64,000 bases of DNA from CAYMKL01 sp964390805 (GTDB lineage: Bacteria > Chloroflexota > Anaerolineae > VGOG01), in assembly GCA_964390805.1 (NCBI GenBank), contig CAYMKL010000015.1, forward strand, positions 14,477-78,476, written 5' to 3'. A model generated the notes under the pieces. The model had not been told where the DNA came from and ran no database searches. It saw only the letters and a program-made list of their open reading frames with translations. A program made the translations under genes and the position numbers. Shown here piece after piece: positions 32,194 to 40,912 of this stretch. Every line of letters starts with the position of its first letter. Position 1 is the first letter of the stretch.

Positions 32194-32218
32194 CTAGCGC
32201 CATTTCACAAAACAGTGC

Positions 32219-32276
32219 GCCTGGGGCTTGAGCGAAGCGGAGCCCCAGGCTCAGTCTACAAAGCCCCGTTGGGGCT
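32219..32276. promoter_or_regulatory. Two hairpins between the IS element and GH1
   Basis: GCCTGGGGCT (32219-32228) with AGCCCCAGGC (32241-32250), and AGCCCC (32262-32267) with GGGGCT (32271-32276). No T-runs follow; they may be remains of the original GH2-GH1 spacer or a dispersed palindrome. Confidence 0.5.
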
Positions 32277-32318
32277 GGATTAGATAGAAAGATTTCAAGA
32301 AAGGGGAGATACGGATTA

Positions 32319-33665
32319 ATGTCAACAATCACTTCATTTCCACCTGATTTCATCTGGGGCGCGGCCACCGCGTCGTACCAGATCGAAGGGGCGTGGGACG
32401 AGGACGGCAAGGGCGAGAGCATCTGGGATCGCTTCAGCCACACGCCCGGCAAGGTGGCCAATGGCGATACGGGCGACGTTGCTTCTGATCACTACCATCG
32501 CTGGCGTGAGGACGTGGCCTTGATGAAGGAGATCGGGCTGCAAGTTTACCGTTTCTCAATCGCCTGGCCTCGCCTGCTGCCAGAAGGGCGAGGGGGCGTC
32601 AATCCACCGGGGTTGGACTTCTACGACCAGTTGGTAGATGGGCTGCTCGAAGCGGGAATCGAGCCCTTCGTCACCCTCTACCACTGGGACTTGCCGCAGG
32701 CCCTGCAGGATCAGGGCGGGTGGCCGACTCGGGCCACTGCCGAGGCGTTCGTCGAATATGCCGACCTGGCCTCTCGCAGGCTAGGGGACCGGGTAGGGCA
32801 CTGGATGACGCTCAACGAGCCTCACATCAGTGCCATATTGGGGTATCTGAAGGGATGGCACGCTCCTGGTCACTCCGATCTCGACGAGGCGCTGGCAGCG
32901 GCGCATCACTTGCTGTTGGCCCACGGTTGGGCCGTTCCCGTTATCCGCCGCAACAGCCCGGAAGCCCAAGTGGGAATCGCGCTAAACCTGGGCGGCCAGA
33001 CCCCGGCCTCCCCCAGCGCCGCCGACCGGGCCGCAGCCTGGCAACAGGATGGCGTTGTCAACCGCTGGTTTCTCGATCCGCTCTCAGCGAGGGGCTACCC
33101 GGCTGACGTCGTGCAGCACTACGGACGCCCTATGGACTTCGTGCAGGTAGGTGATCTGGAAGCGATGGCAACTCCCCTCGATTTCCTTGGGGTGAACTAC
33201 TATGCACGTGGCGTAGTGCGCAGCAGCGTGGTGCCCGAGGCCGAGAACGTCCCCCGCACAGTCTTCCCCAACCCGGAGCGAACCGAGATGGGATGGGAGG
33301 TCTACCCGGAGGGTCTTTACGAGTTGTTGGGACGGTTGCATTTTGACTACCGCTTCCCGTCACTCTACGTCACCGAGAACGGCGCAGCCTACGCGGATCG
33401 GATCGGGGCCGATGGGCGGGTGGATGATCCGTCGCGGGTGGCGTATCTAAAGAACCACTTCACCGAAGCGGCCAAGGCTATCGCCGTAGGGGTGCCGTTG
33501 CGGGGCTACTTCGTCTGGTCGCTGATGGACAACTTCGAGTGGGCGCACGGCTACTCGAAGCGCTTCGGCCTGGTTTACGTGGATTATCGGACACAGCAGC
33601 GCGTATTGAAGACCAGCGCGCAGTGGTATCGCAGAGTCATCGCCGCTAATGCTGTGGTGGATTAG
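32319..33665 (+). CDS. GH1 beta-glucosidase
   Basis: A 448-residue family 1 glycosidase of normal length. FPPDFIWGAATASYQIEGAW at the N-terminus, acid/base Glu167 in TLNEPH, nucleophile Glu353 in YVTENGAAY, and the substrate-binding WSLMDNFEWAHGYSKRFGLVYVDY near the C-terminus. No signal peptide: it hydrolyses imported beta-glucosides (some relatives also take beta-mannosides or galactosides). GGGGAG precedes ATG32319. It belongs with the upstream mannosidase locus but is now cut off from it by the IS element, so its expression may depend on a promoter that I could not identify. Confidence 0.9.
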   Translation: MSTITSFPPDFIWGAATASYQIEGAWDEDGKGESIWDRFSHTPGKVANGDTGDVASDHYHRWREDVALMKEIGLQVYRFSIAWPRLLPEGRGGVNPPGLDFYDQLVDGLLEAGIEPFVTLYHWDLPQALQDQGGWPTRATAEAFVEYADLASRRLGDRVGHWMTLNEPHISAILGYLKGWHAPGHSDLDEALAAAHHLLLAHGWAVPVIRRNSPEAQVGIALNLGGQTPASPSAADRAAAWQQDGVVNRWFLDPLSARGYPADVVQHYGRPMDFVQVGDLEAMATPLDFLGVNYYARGVVRSSVVPEAENVPRTVFPNPERTEMGWEVYPEGLYELLGRLHFDYRFPSLYVTENGAAYADRIGADGRVDDPSRVAYLKNHFTEAAKAIAVGVPLRGYFVWSLMDNFEWAHGYSKRFGLVYVDYRTQQRVLKTSAQWYRRVIAANAVVD

Positions 33666-33670
33666 GTGGT

Positions 33671-33703
33671 AGGTGCAACGCACTTCTGAAGTGCGTTGCA
33701 CCT
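33671..33703. repeat. 33-bp perfect palindrome between GH1 and GH94
   Basis: AGGTGCAACGCACTTC (33671-33686) and GAAGTGCGTTGCACCT (33688-33703) form 16-bp arms around one base. It probably acts as an mRNA hairpin; no full T-tract follows. Confidence 0.75.
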
Positions 33704-33725
33704 TTACATAATGGGGAGTTGGGCC

Positions 33726-36137
33726 ATGCAATACGGATACTTCGATGACGAGCATCGGGAATACGTGATCACCAACCCTAAGATGCCGGTCAAGTGGATC
33801 AACTACGTGGGGACACTGGCCTTTGGAGGGATTGTGGATCACACCGGCGGGGCGTTGATCTGCAAGGGGGACCCGGCCCTCAATCGCATCACCAAGTACA
33901 TCCCCCAGTTGCCCAGTTCGGAATTCAAGGGGGAGGCGCTGTACCTGCGTTTGAAACAGGGGGAGGGGTACAGAGTCTTCTCTCCCTACTTCGTCCCCAC
34001 GTTGGACTCCTACGACCTCTACGAGTGTCACGTTGGGCTGGGCTACACCCGCATCGTCTCCGAGTTCTACGGCATCAGGATGGAGGCGACGGTCTTCGTC
34101 CCTCTGGGAGACAGCCGGGTGATCCGGGACATTCAGATCACCAACGTCTCCGATCAGCCCCTGGAGATTGACGCCATCCCCGTGGTCGAATACACGCACT
34201 TCGACGCCCTCAAGCAGTTCACCAACGCCGACTGGGTGCCCCAGACAGTGCAGAGCAAGGCGTATCTTGATGAGGACGGCCTGCTTATCCTGACGCAATA
34301 TGCTTTCATGAACAAGAACACCCGGGTCAACACCTTCACCTCGAATCGTCCGCTTTCCTCTTTCGAATCGGACCGCAGCAGATTCTTGGGCGACAACGAA
34401 TACGGCACCTGGGCCAATCCCCTGAGCCTGCAACAGGAGGAGCTCAGTGACTACGAAGCTCTGCGAGGGGACAACATCGCCGCCCTGCTCCACCACCTTG
34501 GAATCATTCGGCCCGGCGAGACCGCCAGGCTGATCACTCAACTGGGCCAGGATGAAAACGTCGAGAGGGCTCTGCCTGCGATCCGTCGTTATCGAGATCC
34601 GGAGCAGGTGGATCGGGCGATTGATGAGCTGGCTGCTTTCTGGGACACCTATCTCTCCAGGATGCAAGTCGAGACCCCCGATGCCAACACCAACAGCCTG
34701 CTCAACATCCACAACCCCAGGCAGTGCCACACCACACTGAACTGGTCCAGATACCTCTCGCTCTATCAACTGGGCTTGGGTGCCAGGGGCATCGGCTTCA
34801 GAGACAGCTCCCAGGACGTGATGGGGGTGCTGGTCAGCGCACCCCAAGAGGGCAAGGCGCTGATCCATAAGCTCCTGCAGGTGCAAAAGCGGGACGGTTC
34901 CGCCATGCACCAGTTCAACCCCTTGACCATGGTGGCCAACGAGGGCCATTCCAGGGAAGTCGAGGGGTCCCCTGGCTATTACAGCGACGACCACCTGTGG
35001 ATCGTGCTCGCCGTCACCGCCTACCTCAAGGAAACGGGGGACTTCGCTTTTCTGGATGAGGTGCTGCCTTATTATGAAAAGGACAGAGAGGAACAGCCCC
35101 TGGAATCAGGGACGGTGCTTGACCATCTGCGCCGCGCCATTGAGTTCACCTGGAGCGATGTGGGGCCCCACGGGCTGCCGCTGTTGGGCTTCGCCGACTG
35201 GAATGATACGGTCAACTTGCGGAAGGGGGCGGAGTCCCTGTTTGCGGCCAACCTCTTCGGCAAGGCCCTGCTGGAGATGATGGAGCTGGCCCGGCATCTG
35301 GGCGATCAGGAATCTGTCGCGAAGTACACCGAGTACTACGAAACGATGAAGCAGCGGGTCAACGAACATGCCTGGGACGGCGAGTGGTACCTGAGGTATT
35401 TCGATGCCGATGGGAGTCCCATTGGTTCCCACAGAAACACTGAGGGACAGATCTACGCCAACGGGCAATCGTGGCCGGTCATTTCGGCCTTTGCCCCTCC
35501 GGGCCGGGCAAAGGCGGCCCTGGATGCTGTGTACCGGCAGCTCAACACCCGCAACGGCATCAAGCTGAGCACGCCGGGATACGATGGCTTCGATCCGGCA
35601 AAAGGAGGGATCACCACCTACCCGCCCGGAGCAAAGGAAAATGGCGGCATCTTCCTGCATTCCAACCCGTGGGTCATCGTCGCCGAAACGATGGTCGGGA
35701 ACGGAGACCGGGCCTTCGAATACTACAGCCAAATCAACCCGGTAGCCAAAAACGACAAGATAGATGAATTCGAATGTGAGCCCTACGTCTATCCCCAGAA
35801 CATCCTGGGCGACGAGCATCCCCAGTTTGGATTAGCCCGCAACAGTTGGCTCACCGGCACCGCCTCCTGGGCTTATCAGGCGGGTACCCAGCACATCCTG
35901 GGTGTCAGGCCGACTTACGATGGGCTGCAAGTCAATCCTTGCATACCCAGGAAGTGGGATGGCTTCAGAGTGACTCGGAGATTCAGAAATGCTATCTACG
36001 AGATCGAGGTGAAGAACCCCGACCACATCTGCAAAGGGGTGAAGTCGGTCAAGGTGGATGGCAATGAGGTTGTAGGCACCGTGGTGCCTGTTTTTGGGGA
36101 TGACAAAACTCATCAGGTTGAGGTCATCATGGGGTAA
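33726..36137 (+). CDS. GH94 disaccharide phosphorylase (cellobiose phosphorylase-like)
   Basis: An 803-residue enzyme; ATG33726 gives the family length and the typical start MQYGYFDDEHREYVITNP. Catalytic Asp494 lies in GFADWNDTVN, equivalent to the acid of cellobiose and chitobiose phosphorylases. GIGFRDSSQDVMGV, DGSAMHQFNPLT and YPPGAKENGGIFLHSNPWVIVAE are closer to cellobiose-type than chitobiose-type members, from memory of both. Reaction: beta-linked glucosyl disaccharide plus phosphate to glucose 1-phosphate plus the reducing sugar. Together with GH130 it lets the cell conserve bond energy. It could act on cellobiose or Glc-beta-Man from glucomannan. Last gene of the glycan locus. Confidence 0.85.
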   Translation: MQYGYFDDEHREYVITNPKMPVKWINYVGTLAFGGIVDHTGGALICKGDPALNRITKYIPQLPSSEFKGEALYLRLKQGEGYRVFSPYFVPTLDSYDLYECHVGLGYTRIVSEFYGIRMEATVFVPLGDSRVIRDIQITNVSDQPLEIDAIPVVEYTHFDALKQFTNADWVPQTVQSKAYLDEDGLLILTQYAFMNKNTRVNTFTSNRPLSSFESDRSRFLGDNEYGTWANPLSLQQEELSDYEALRGDNIAALLHHLGIIRPGETARLITQLGQDENVERALPAIRRYRDPEQVDRAIDELAAFWDTYLSRMQVETPDANTNSLLNIHNPRQCHTTLNWSRYLSLYQLGLGARGIGFRDSSQDVMGVLVSAPQEGKALIHKLLQVQKRDGSAMHQFNPLTMVANEGHSREVEGSPGYYSDDHLWIVLAVTAYLKETGDFAFLDEVLPYYEKDREEQPLESGTVLDHLRRAIEFTWSDVGPHGLPLLGFADWNDTVNLRKGAESLFAANLFGKALLEMMELARHLGDQESVAKYTEYYETMKQRVNEHAWDGEWYLRYFDADGSPIGSHRNTEGQIYANGQSWPVISAFAPPGRAKAALDAVYRQLNTRNGIKLSTPGYDGFDPAKGGITTYPPGAKENGGIFLHSNPWVIVAETMVGNGDRAFEYYSQINPVAKNDKIDEFECEPYVYPQNILGDEHPQFGLARNSWLTGTASWAYQAGTQHILGVRPTYDGLQVNPCIPRKWDGFRVTRRFRNAIYEIEVKNPDHICKGVKSVKVDGNEVVGTVVPVFGDDKTHQVEVIMG

Positions 36138-36145
36138 AGGTGATT

Positions 36146-36252
36146 ACTCACCCTCCCGCAGGTTTGAGCCGTATCTGACCGAGAATCACTGCTCTGAGTC
36201 CGTGCCTCCAGGAGCAAAAGCATCGCTCACTGCAACCTGCGGGAGGGTGACT
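36146..36252. repeat. 107-bp inverted-repeat element after GH94
   Basis: TCACCCTCCCGCAGGTT (36148-36164) and AACCTGCGGGAGGGTGA (36234-36250), extended by two bases each side with one mismatch, enclose 69 nt. It lies between convergent genes. It could be a MITE-like repeat that also blocks transcription from both sides. Confidence 0.65.
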
Positions 36253-36275
36253 GAGCAGTCACGGGCAAAGTGTCC

Positions 36276-36830
36276 TTAAGCCGCTCTAAGCAGGGCCCAG
36301 GCTTGCTTCGCCAGCTCAATGAACCCCCTCAGCCCTCGAACCTGATACACGGGGATGGCGGGGTTCATGCCGTAGAGGGGATGGGTGGGGTACATCTCCA
36401 TGATCTTGTCCGCTGCCTGCTCCGGCGAGAGGCTCTGCAGTTCTGGGGCATCCCAGCCCCAGGGATCTGGCAGGCCAAGCTCGGTCATCACCCGGGCGGC
36501 GGTGGTGAAGGCCACGTACTCCTGCTCGAACGAATCCGAGATGTATTTCTGCTCTATGTGCGTAGCCTCGTGGGCCAGGCAGTTTATGAGCCAGGGCTTG
36601 TTTCCGAGGGCGTCCTTGCCAATGATGGCGAGCCTCAGCAGATTGATGCTCATCGCGCTGCTGCCCAGCTTGCCGGTGGGATCAAGGATATAGCGCGCCC
36701 TTCGCCGGGCGGAAGATTCGGCCAGCCGGCTGCCGGTGGCCGTGCTCACCATTTCCTCGAACGCTTCCTGTAGTTGCGACGATACTCGCCGCTCAACGAA
36801 TTCCTGGAGCGTCATTGTCATCTCAGCCAT
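36276..36830 (-). CDS. Putative zinc metallopeptidase-like protein with HEATH motif
   Basis: A 184-residue soluble protein of no family I can name. Residues 87-91 are HEATH, a canonical HExxH zinc motif set in LINCLAHEATHIEQKYI, with FEQEYVAFTTAARVM 12-15 residues later offering a gluzincin-type third ligand (Glu103 or Glu105). No signal peptide is present, so it acts in the cytosol. The start ATG36830 overlaps the Nudix gene stop by 8 bp, implying one transcript. It is small for a peptidase, so a damage-repair or regulatory protease role is only a guess. Confidence 0.7.
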   Translation of the reverse strand: MAEMTMTLQEFVERRVSSQLQEAFEEMVSTATGSRLAESSARRRARYILDPTGKLGSSAMSINLLRLAIIGKDALGNKPWLINCLAHEATHIEQKYISDSFEQEYVAFTTAARVMTELGLPDPWGWDAPELQSLSPEQAADKIMEMYPTHPLYGMNPAIPVYQVRGLRGFIELAKQAWALLRAA

Positions 36831-37281
36831 CTCCTATGGTCTCGACCACGAGATCGTGGGCCAGGGCCCGAAACTCGCCCCAGTCCCGCCAATCCTCCTC
36901 TATCCCTCGCAGGCTATCAGCCACCTCTGCCAGTTCCGCCGCCGGCACCTGGCGGAATGAAGTGATGTGCTCCTCCTCATCTTGAGGGATTAGCTCTCCC
37001 TTGCCTCCCCTTACCAGGAAGACATAAGAAACGAAGGGTAGCATCTCTTCTTTACACCGAATCTCGTATTCGAGGAGGCCCAGGAAGCGCTCCACCTCTA
37101 TCTCCAGTCCCATCTCCTCTCGAACTTCTCGATGCAGTGCGCTCAGAACGCTCTCCCCCCAGCCCACCCCACCGCTGGGTAGGCGATAGGTGCCTGGGGG
37201 ATAAGTGTCCTTGCTGTGCAGGATCAGCCCTCCAGTCCGCTCGACGACGAATATCACTTCGCCGCGTCTATCGGCCAACAC
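36823..37281 (-). CDS. Nudix hydrolase, possibly lacking its start codon
   Basis: A protein with the Nudix box GGVGWGESVLSALHREVREE then MGLEI (residues ~37-61), which binds Mg2+ to hydrolyse nucleoside diphosphate-linked substrates. The annotated TTG37281 start is doubtful: the same frame stays open upstream to 37419 and reads protein-like sequence (FNIENLINPEEIEELIGQYG, PVERRSFSLERGRERCEYWR), but contains no ATG or GTG before the stop at 37422-37420. Either an unusual start is used or the 5' end has been lost. The HEATH gene is coupled downstream. Confidence 0.7.
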   Translation of the reverse strand: MLADRRGEVIFVVERTGGLILHSKDTYPPGTYRLPSGGVGWGESVLSALHREVREEMGLEIEVERFLGLLEYEIRCKEEMLPFVSYVFLVRGGKGELIPQDEEEHITSFRQVPAAELAEVADSLRGIEEDWRDWGEFRALAHDLVVETIGDG

Positions 37282-37535
37282 CCGTCGCCAGTACTCACAG
37301 CGCTCCCTACCTCGCTCCAGAGAAAAGCTGCGTCGCTCTACGGGGCCATATTGTCCGATTAACTCCTCGATTTCTTCGGGATTGATCAGGTTCTCGATGT
37401 TGAATTCACCACCTGCCTGCTAATCGGGCCCAAGCAAGGTTCAAATCTCGTGGAAATCACCAAGACACCCAGACTCTGGGAGATGCCCAGACAAACTTGA
37501 GCACGGCCGGCAGGGGAGCCGCATAGCGAGGCAGT
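37282..37535. other. Interval upstream of the Nudix gene
   Basis: 37282-37419 is probably the missing 5' coding part of the Nudix gene (minus strand). 37423-37535 shows no gene, clear promoter or terminator. Confidence 0.4.
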
Positions 37536-38669
37536 TCAAGACCTTGTTTCCGCTTCCCGGCAACGCTCCAGCTTCACCGGGCTGATGCCGCTAAAGAGGC
37601 ACTCCACAGCATAATCACTGTCAGGTGATTCGGCGCGCATCAAGACGTAACTGCCCCACTGGGCCAGGCGGGCGAGGTGGGGTGAACCGGCGAAGTCATC
37701 GCTCCGCGCCAGGAGCCAGGCGCGCTGCTCGCCACTTACCTTGATGGTACACTCCTGGCAATCCTCTGGCGTTTCACCGGTGGTGAGGAGAGCCGGGAAG
37801 CCCTGCCGGTATGGCAGGCTGGCATCGTAGCAAAAGGAGAGTTGGTCGGCTGCCACCCGGCAGTTCACCCAGGCGCCATTGTCAAAATGGGCCACGACAA
37901 AGATGGTGTTGCTCACTCCCAGGTTGACTTCGCCGATGAGCAGAGAATAGCTCTCACTCATTTGATCACGGACACCGGAAATGGCGTTGTAATTGACGTC
38001 TCGTTCCAGGCTGAGTTCAAACAGGTCGCCGGGGTAAGTGCGGCCGGTGCGGATGGCTTCGTGGACTAATCCTGGCGCAACGCGCAGGGGGCTGTTCACC
38101 AGGTTATCGGCGATGAGGCCGATGCCTAGCACCAAGGGTAGGGGAAGAAGCAGCAGAAACCAGGCGCGGCTGTCCAGGCGGCCACCTGTGTTGATTCCCA
38201 CGGGTATGCCTTCCAACCGATATTCCTGTAGGAGGCCCAGGATAGTCAGCAAGAGCACGACGAAGAAGCCGGCCATCGCCAGGCGTACCTGGGCAGGAGG
38301 GCTAAAAGGGTAAACGGGTAATCCCCAGGAACGACGGTCGGTCAGCCATGCGGCCAGGCTGCGACCCTCGTACGGAAGGTGGCCGATCGTCCAGGTCATG
38401 AGACCAGCCGCCAAGGCCCAGACCACCCCACCCGCGAAGGCACTGCCAGGCCACGCCGCCAGCCAGCCAGCCAGGCCGCCCAGCAGTAGCAGCGCCAGGC
38501 AGCCGAGGAGCAGGCTCGGGTAGAGCAATCGCACGCGAGATGCGCTCAATGAAATGGCATCAGGAGCCCAGGCTCCCAGCGCCAGCGCCAGGCTAATGAG
38601 TAAGCCGTTACGCAGACCCAGCCTGAGAGAAAGGCGTCGTATCTGGATGTCGTGATCAGGAGGGAGCAC
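37536..38669 (-). CDS. Polytopic membrane protein of unknown function, in a Dpp operon
   Basis: A 377-residue protein starting with GTG38669, 3 bp beyond the stop of the DppC-type permease, so almost certainly cotranscribed with it. About six membrane helices fill residues 20-205 (GLLISLALALGAWAPDAISL, LLYPSLLLGCLALLLLGGLA, AQVRLAMAGFFVVLLLTILG, FLLLLPLPLVLGIGLIADN). The C-terminal ~170 residues are outside or periplasm-facing, with four cysteines (NCRVAADQLSFC, CQEC) and repeated references to charged beta-rich sequence. No known family is recognised. It may modulate the adjacent transporter or use it. Confidence 0.7.
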   Translation of the reverse strand: MLPPDHDIQIRRLSLRLGLRNGLLISLALALGAWAPDAISLSASRVRLLYPSLLLGCLALLLLGGLAGWLAAWPGSAFAGGVVWALAAGLMTWTIGHLPYEGRSLAAWLTDRRSWGLPVYPFSPPAQVRLAMAGFFVVLLLTILGLLQEYRLEGIPVGINTGGRLDSRAWFLLLLPLPLVLGIGLIADNLVNSPLRVAPGLVHEAIRTGRTYPGDLFELSLERDVNYNAISGVRDQMSESYSLLIGEVNLGVSNTIFVVAHFDNGAWVNCRVAADQLSFCYDASLPYRQGFPALLTTGETPEDCQECTIKVSGEQRAWLLARSDDFAGSPHLARLAQWGSYVLMRAESPDSDYAVECLFSGISPVKLERCREAETRS

Positions 38670-38672
38670 GTG

Positions 38673-39725
38673 TCACCCCCGGGAGCCACGCAACTTCGGA
38701 TCCAGGATGTCTCGCATGGCGTCGCCGACCAGGTTCCAGCCCAGGCCGAAGAGGAGCAAGGCCATGCCGGGGAAGACAATGATGTACCAATGGACATCCA
38801 GACTCAGGATCCAATCCCGGGCAAAGCTGATGATTTGTCCCCAGTCGGCGTAGCCCAGCTCTGTGCCCACCCCCAGGAAACTCAGCGTGGCAAAGGAAAG
38901 GACGTAATCGCCCACGCGCATCGAAGCCAGAACCAGGATGGGATAGATGGCATTAGGCACGATGTGGCGTATGAGCACCCGGGAATCCCTGGCCCCCACG
39001 AGGCGGGCGGCCAGCACATAGTCGTGCTCCTTGGCCGACAGGATTTCGCCGCGCAGCACGCGGGCGTAGGTCATCCAGCCAAAGGTAATGAGGGCAATCG
39101 TCGCCGGCCAGATACCCCGGCCAAAGTGCGGCACCAGGATGGCCGATAAGGTAAGCGCCGCCAGCAGGAAGGGGAAAGCCATAAAAATCTCGGTGATGCG
39201 CATCAGCAGGTCGTCCAACCAGCCGCCATAAAAAGCAGAAACAGAGCCGACGACTAGACCAATGACCACCGTTACCCCCGTGATCACCACGCCCACAAAC
39301 AGGGCCGTTCGCGTGCCCCACACGATGCCGTAGTAGATATCGAACTGGCCGCTGGCAGTGCCCAGCAAGTGAACCCACTGATCTTTGCCCGTGAGGGTCC
39401 TGTACCAGAAAGGCATCTCTGGAATTTCGCGCTGCCAGACCGTGCCCGGCGGTCTGGGTTCAGGTGAAAAGCCATCGCGGGGGATGAGATAGGGATCGGG
39501 CGAAACCTCCAGGGGAGGTGCCAGGATCGGGGCAAAGGCGGCCATGAGGATGAAGAATGCAACGATGATCAGCCCGGCGACAGACAGCGGGTTGGTGAAT
39601 ACGCCGCGTATGAGGCGATACCATTCTGGCCCCACCAGTTTTTCGAGCCACCCAAGCTCGCGCAAGTGAAAGCTAGCGGTTTCGTCAAAGGAAGGGGTCT
39701 TTGCCGGGGAGAGAGGTTTTTCCAT
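38673..39725 (-). CDS. DppC-type permease of the first minus-strand transporter
   Basis: A 350-residue inner-membrane protein. After a cytosolic start comes the usual first helix (SVAGLIIVAFFILMAAFAPI), a long periplasmic loop ending HLLGTASGQFDIYYGIVWGTR, and five helices with the coupling loop YVLAARLVGARDSRVLIRHIVPNAIYP. C-terminus GDAMRDILDPKLRGSRG. It lies 13 bp after the DppB partner. Together they serve the family-5 binding lipoprotein at 40913-43066. No ATPase gene belongs to this operon. Confidence 0.9.
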   Translation of the reverse strand: MEKPLSPAKTPSFDETASFHLRELGWLEKLVGPEWYRLIRGVFTNPLSVAGLIIVAFFILMAAFAPILAPPLEVSPDPYLIPRDGFSPEPRPPGTVWQREIPEMPFWYRTLTGKDQWVHLLGTASGQFDIYYGIVWGTRTALFVGVVITGVTVVIGLVVGSVSAFYGGWLDDLLMRITEIFMAFPFLLAALTLSAILVPHFGRGIWPATIALITFGWMTYARVLRGEILSAKEHDYVLAARLVGARDSRVLIRHIVPNAIYPILVLASMRVGDYVLSFATLSFLGVGTELGYADWGQIISFARDWILSLDVHWYIIVFPGMALLLFGLGWNLVGDAMRDILDPKLRGSRG

Positions 39726-39738
39726 AGTTTGCGCGTCA

Positions 39739-40803
39739 CTAGGTATAGCGGATACGAGGGTCTATGAAGGCGTATAGCACGTCCACCACCAGGTTGGCCG
39801 TCATCAGGGCCAGGCCGCCGAATAGCACAAAGCCCAACACTGCCAGTGCATCCAGGCTGCCGGCTGCCCTGGCCGCCGCTGATCCCATGCCGGGGTAGTT
39901 GAAGATGACCTCCGTGACGACCACGCCGTTCAGCAAGCTCACCACCATCATACCCCCGATGGTGACCACCGGGATGAGGGCGTTTCGGAAGGCGTGGCGA
40001 TAAATCACTTTCCTCTCCGACAGGCCCTTGGAACGAGCGGTGGTGATGTAATCCTGCCGCATGGTCTCGAGCATCGAAGAGCGCGTCACGCGCAGGATGC
40101 GCGCCCAGATGACGTAGGAGAGGGTGATGATGGGCAGGACCAGGTGGCGAAACGCGTCCCAAAAGACGTCTAGCCGGAGGTTGAGCAACGCGTCTATTGT
40201 ATTCATAGAGGTATAGCGATTGAATTCTGGAGACAACACCACCTGAGTGGCCGCATCCGACAGACGTCCTGGCGGAAACCACTCCAATTTGGCGTAAAAG
40301 ATCAACAACACCAGCAAGCCAAAGACAAAAGTGGGGAACGACCAGCCCAGGGTGGCGAACACGCGGATCACCTGGTCTATGAACCGGTTGTGATGGATAG
40401 CCGCAATGACCCCCAACAAGATGCCAACGCCGATGATGGGAAAGGCGCTCCACAGCGCCAACTCGACCGTCGCCGGCAAGCGCTGGGCGATGAGATCTTT
40501 CACCATCTGGCGGCCCGTGCGGGAGAATCCCAGGTCGCCCCGCAGCACGCCGCCCTCGATCTCACCAGTGACGGGGTCTTTATGGCCCACCAACCAGCGC
40601 CAGTACTGCACGTAGAATGGGTCATCCAGGCCATATTTGCGGATGATGGCATCAATGGCCCCCTCGTGATGAGGGATGCTCGAGACGTATAAGGCCGAGC
40701 GCTCCACCGGGGTGAGCAACTGCAACATGGCAAAGATCAGCAGCGTCACGCCAAGCATGGTGATAGGCAATTGCAGCAGACGTCGAATGATATAAGCAGT
40801 CAC
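39739..40803 (-). CDS. DppB-type permease of the first minus-strand transporter
   Basis: A 354-residue inner-membrane protein: MTAYIIRRLLQLPITMLGVT, a long periplasmic segment with YGLDDPFYVQYWRWL and GDLGFSRTGRQMVKDLIAQR, five further helices and the coupling loop YITTARSKGLSERKVIYRHAFRNALIP; ends YAFIDPRIRYT. A strong hairpin (40831-40860) precedes it after the binding-protein gene, probably lowering its expression relative to that gene. Confidence 0.9.
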   Translation of the reverse strand: MTAYIIRRLLQLPITMLGVTLLIFAMLQLLTPVERSALYVSSIPHHEGAIDAIIRKYGLDDPFYVQYWRWLVGHKDPVTGEIEGGVLRGDLGFSRTGRQMVKDLIAQRLPATVELALWSAFPIIGVGILLGVIAAIHHNRFIDQVIRVFATLGWSFPTFVFGLLVLLIFYAKLEWFPPGRLSDAATQVVLSPEFNRYTSMNTIDALLNLRLDVFWDAFRHLVLPIITLSYVIWARILRVTRSSMLETMRQDYITTARSKGLSERKVIYRHAFRNALIPVVTIGGMMVVSLLNGVVVTEVIFNYPGMGSAAARAAGSLDALAVLGFVLFGGLALMTANLVVDVLYAFIDPRIRYT

Positions 40804-40830
40804 GATAACCCCTTCGAATCAGCCAAATCT

Positions 40831-40860
40831 CCGGCGGGGGCATAATGACGCCCCCGCCGG
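40831..40860 (-). promoter_or_regulatory. Stem-loop between binding-protein and permease genes
   Basis: CCGGCGGGGGC (40831-40841) and GCCCCCGCCGG (40850-40860), perfect 11-bp stem with an 8-nt loop, about 50 bp after the binding-protein stop. No T-run, so an mRNA-stabilising or attenuating hairpin is likely. Confidence 0.75.
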
Positions 40861-40912
40861 AAGGGATTCACCCTAGCTCTCGATAAGGCTTAGAGCAAAT
40901 CGGTATCCTGAC

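Noticed and set aside
33447..34994. 515-codon minus-strand frame across GH1 and GH94
   Set aside because: It spans two well-supported genes on the other strand and reads as low-similarity His/Val-rich shadow sequence.
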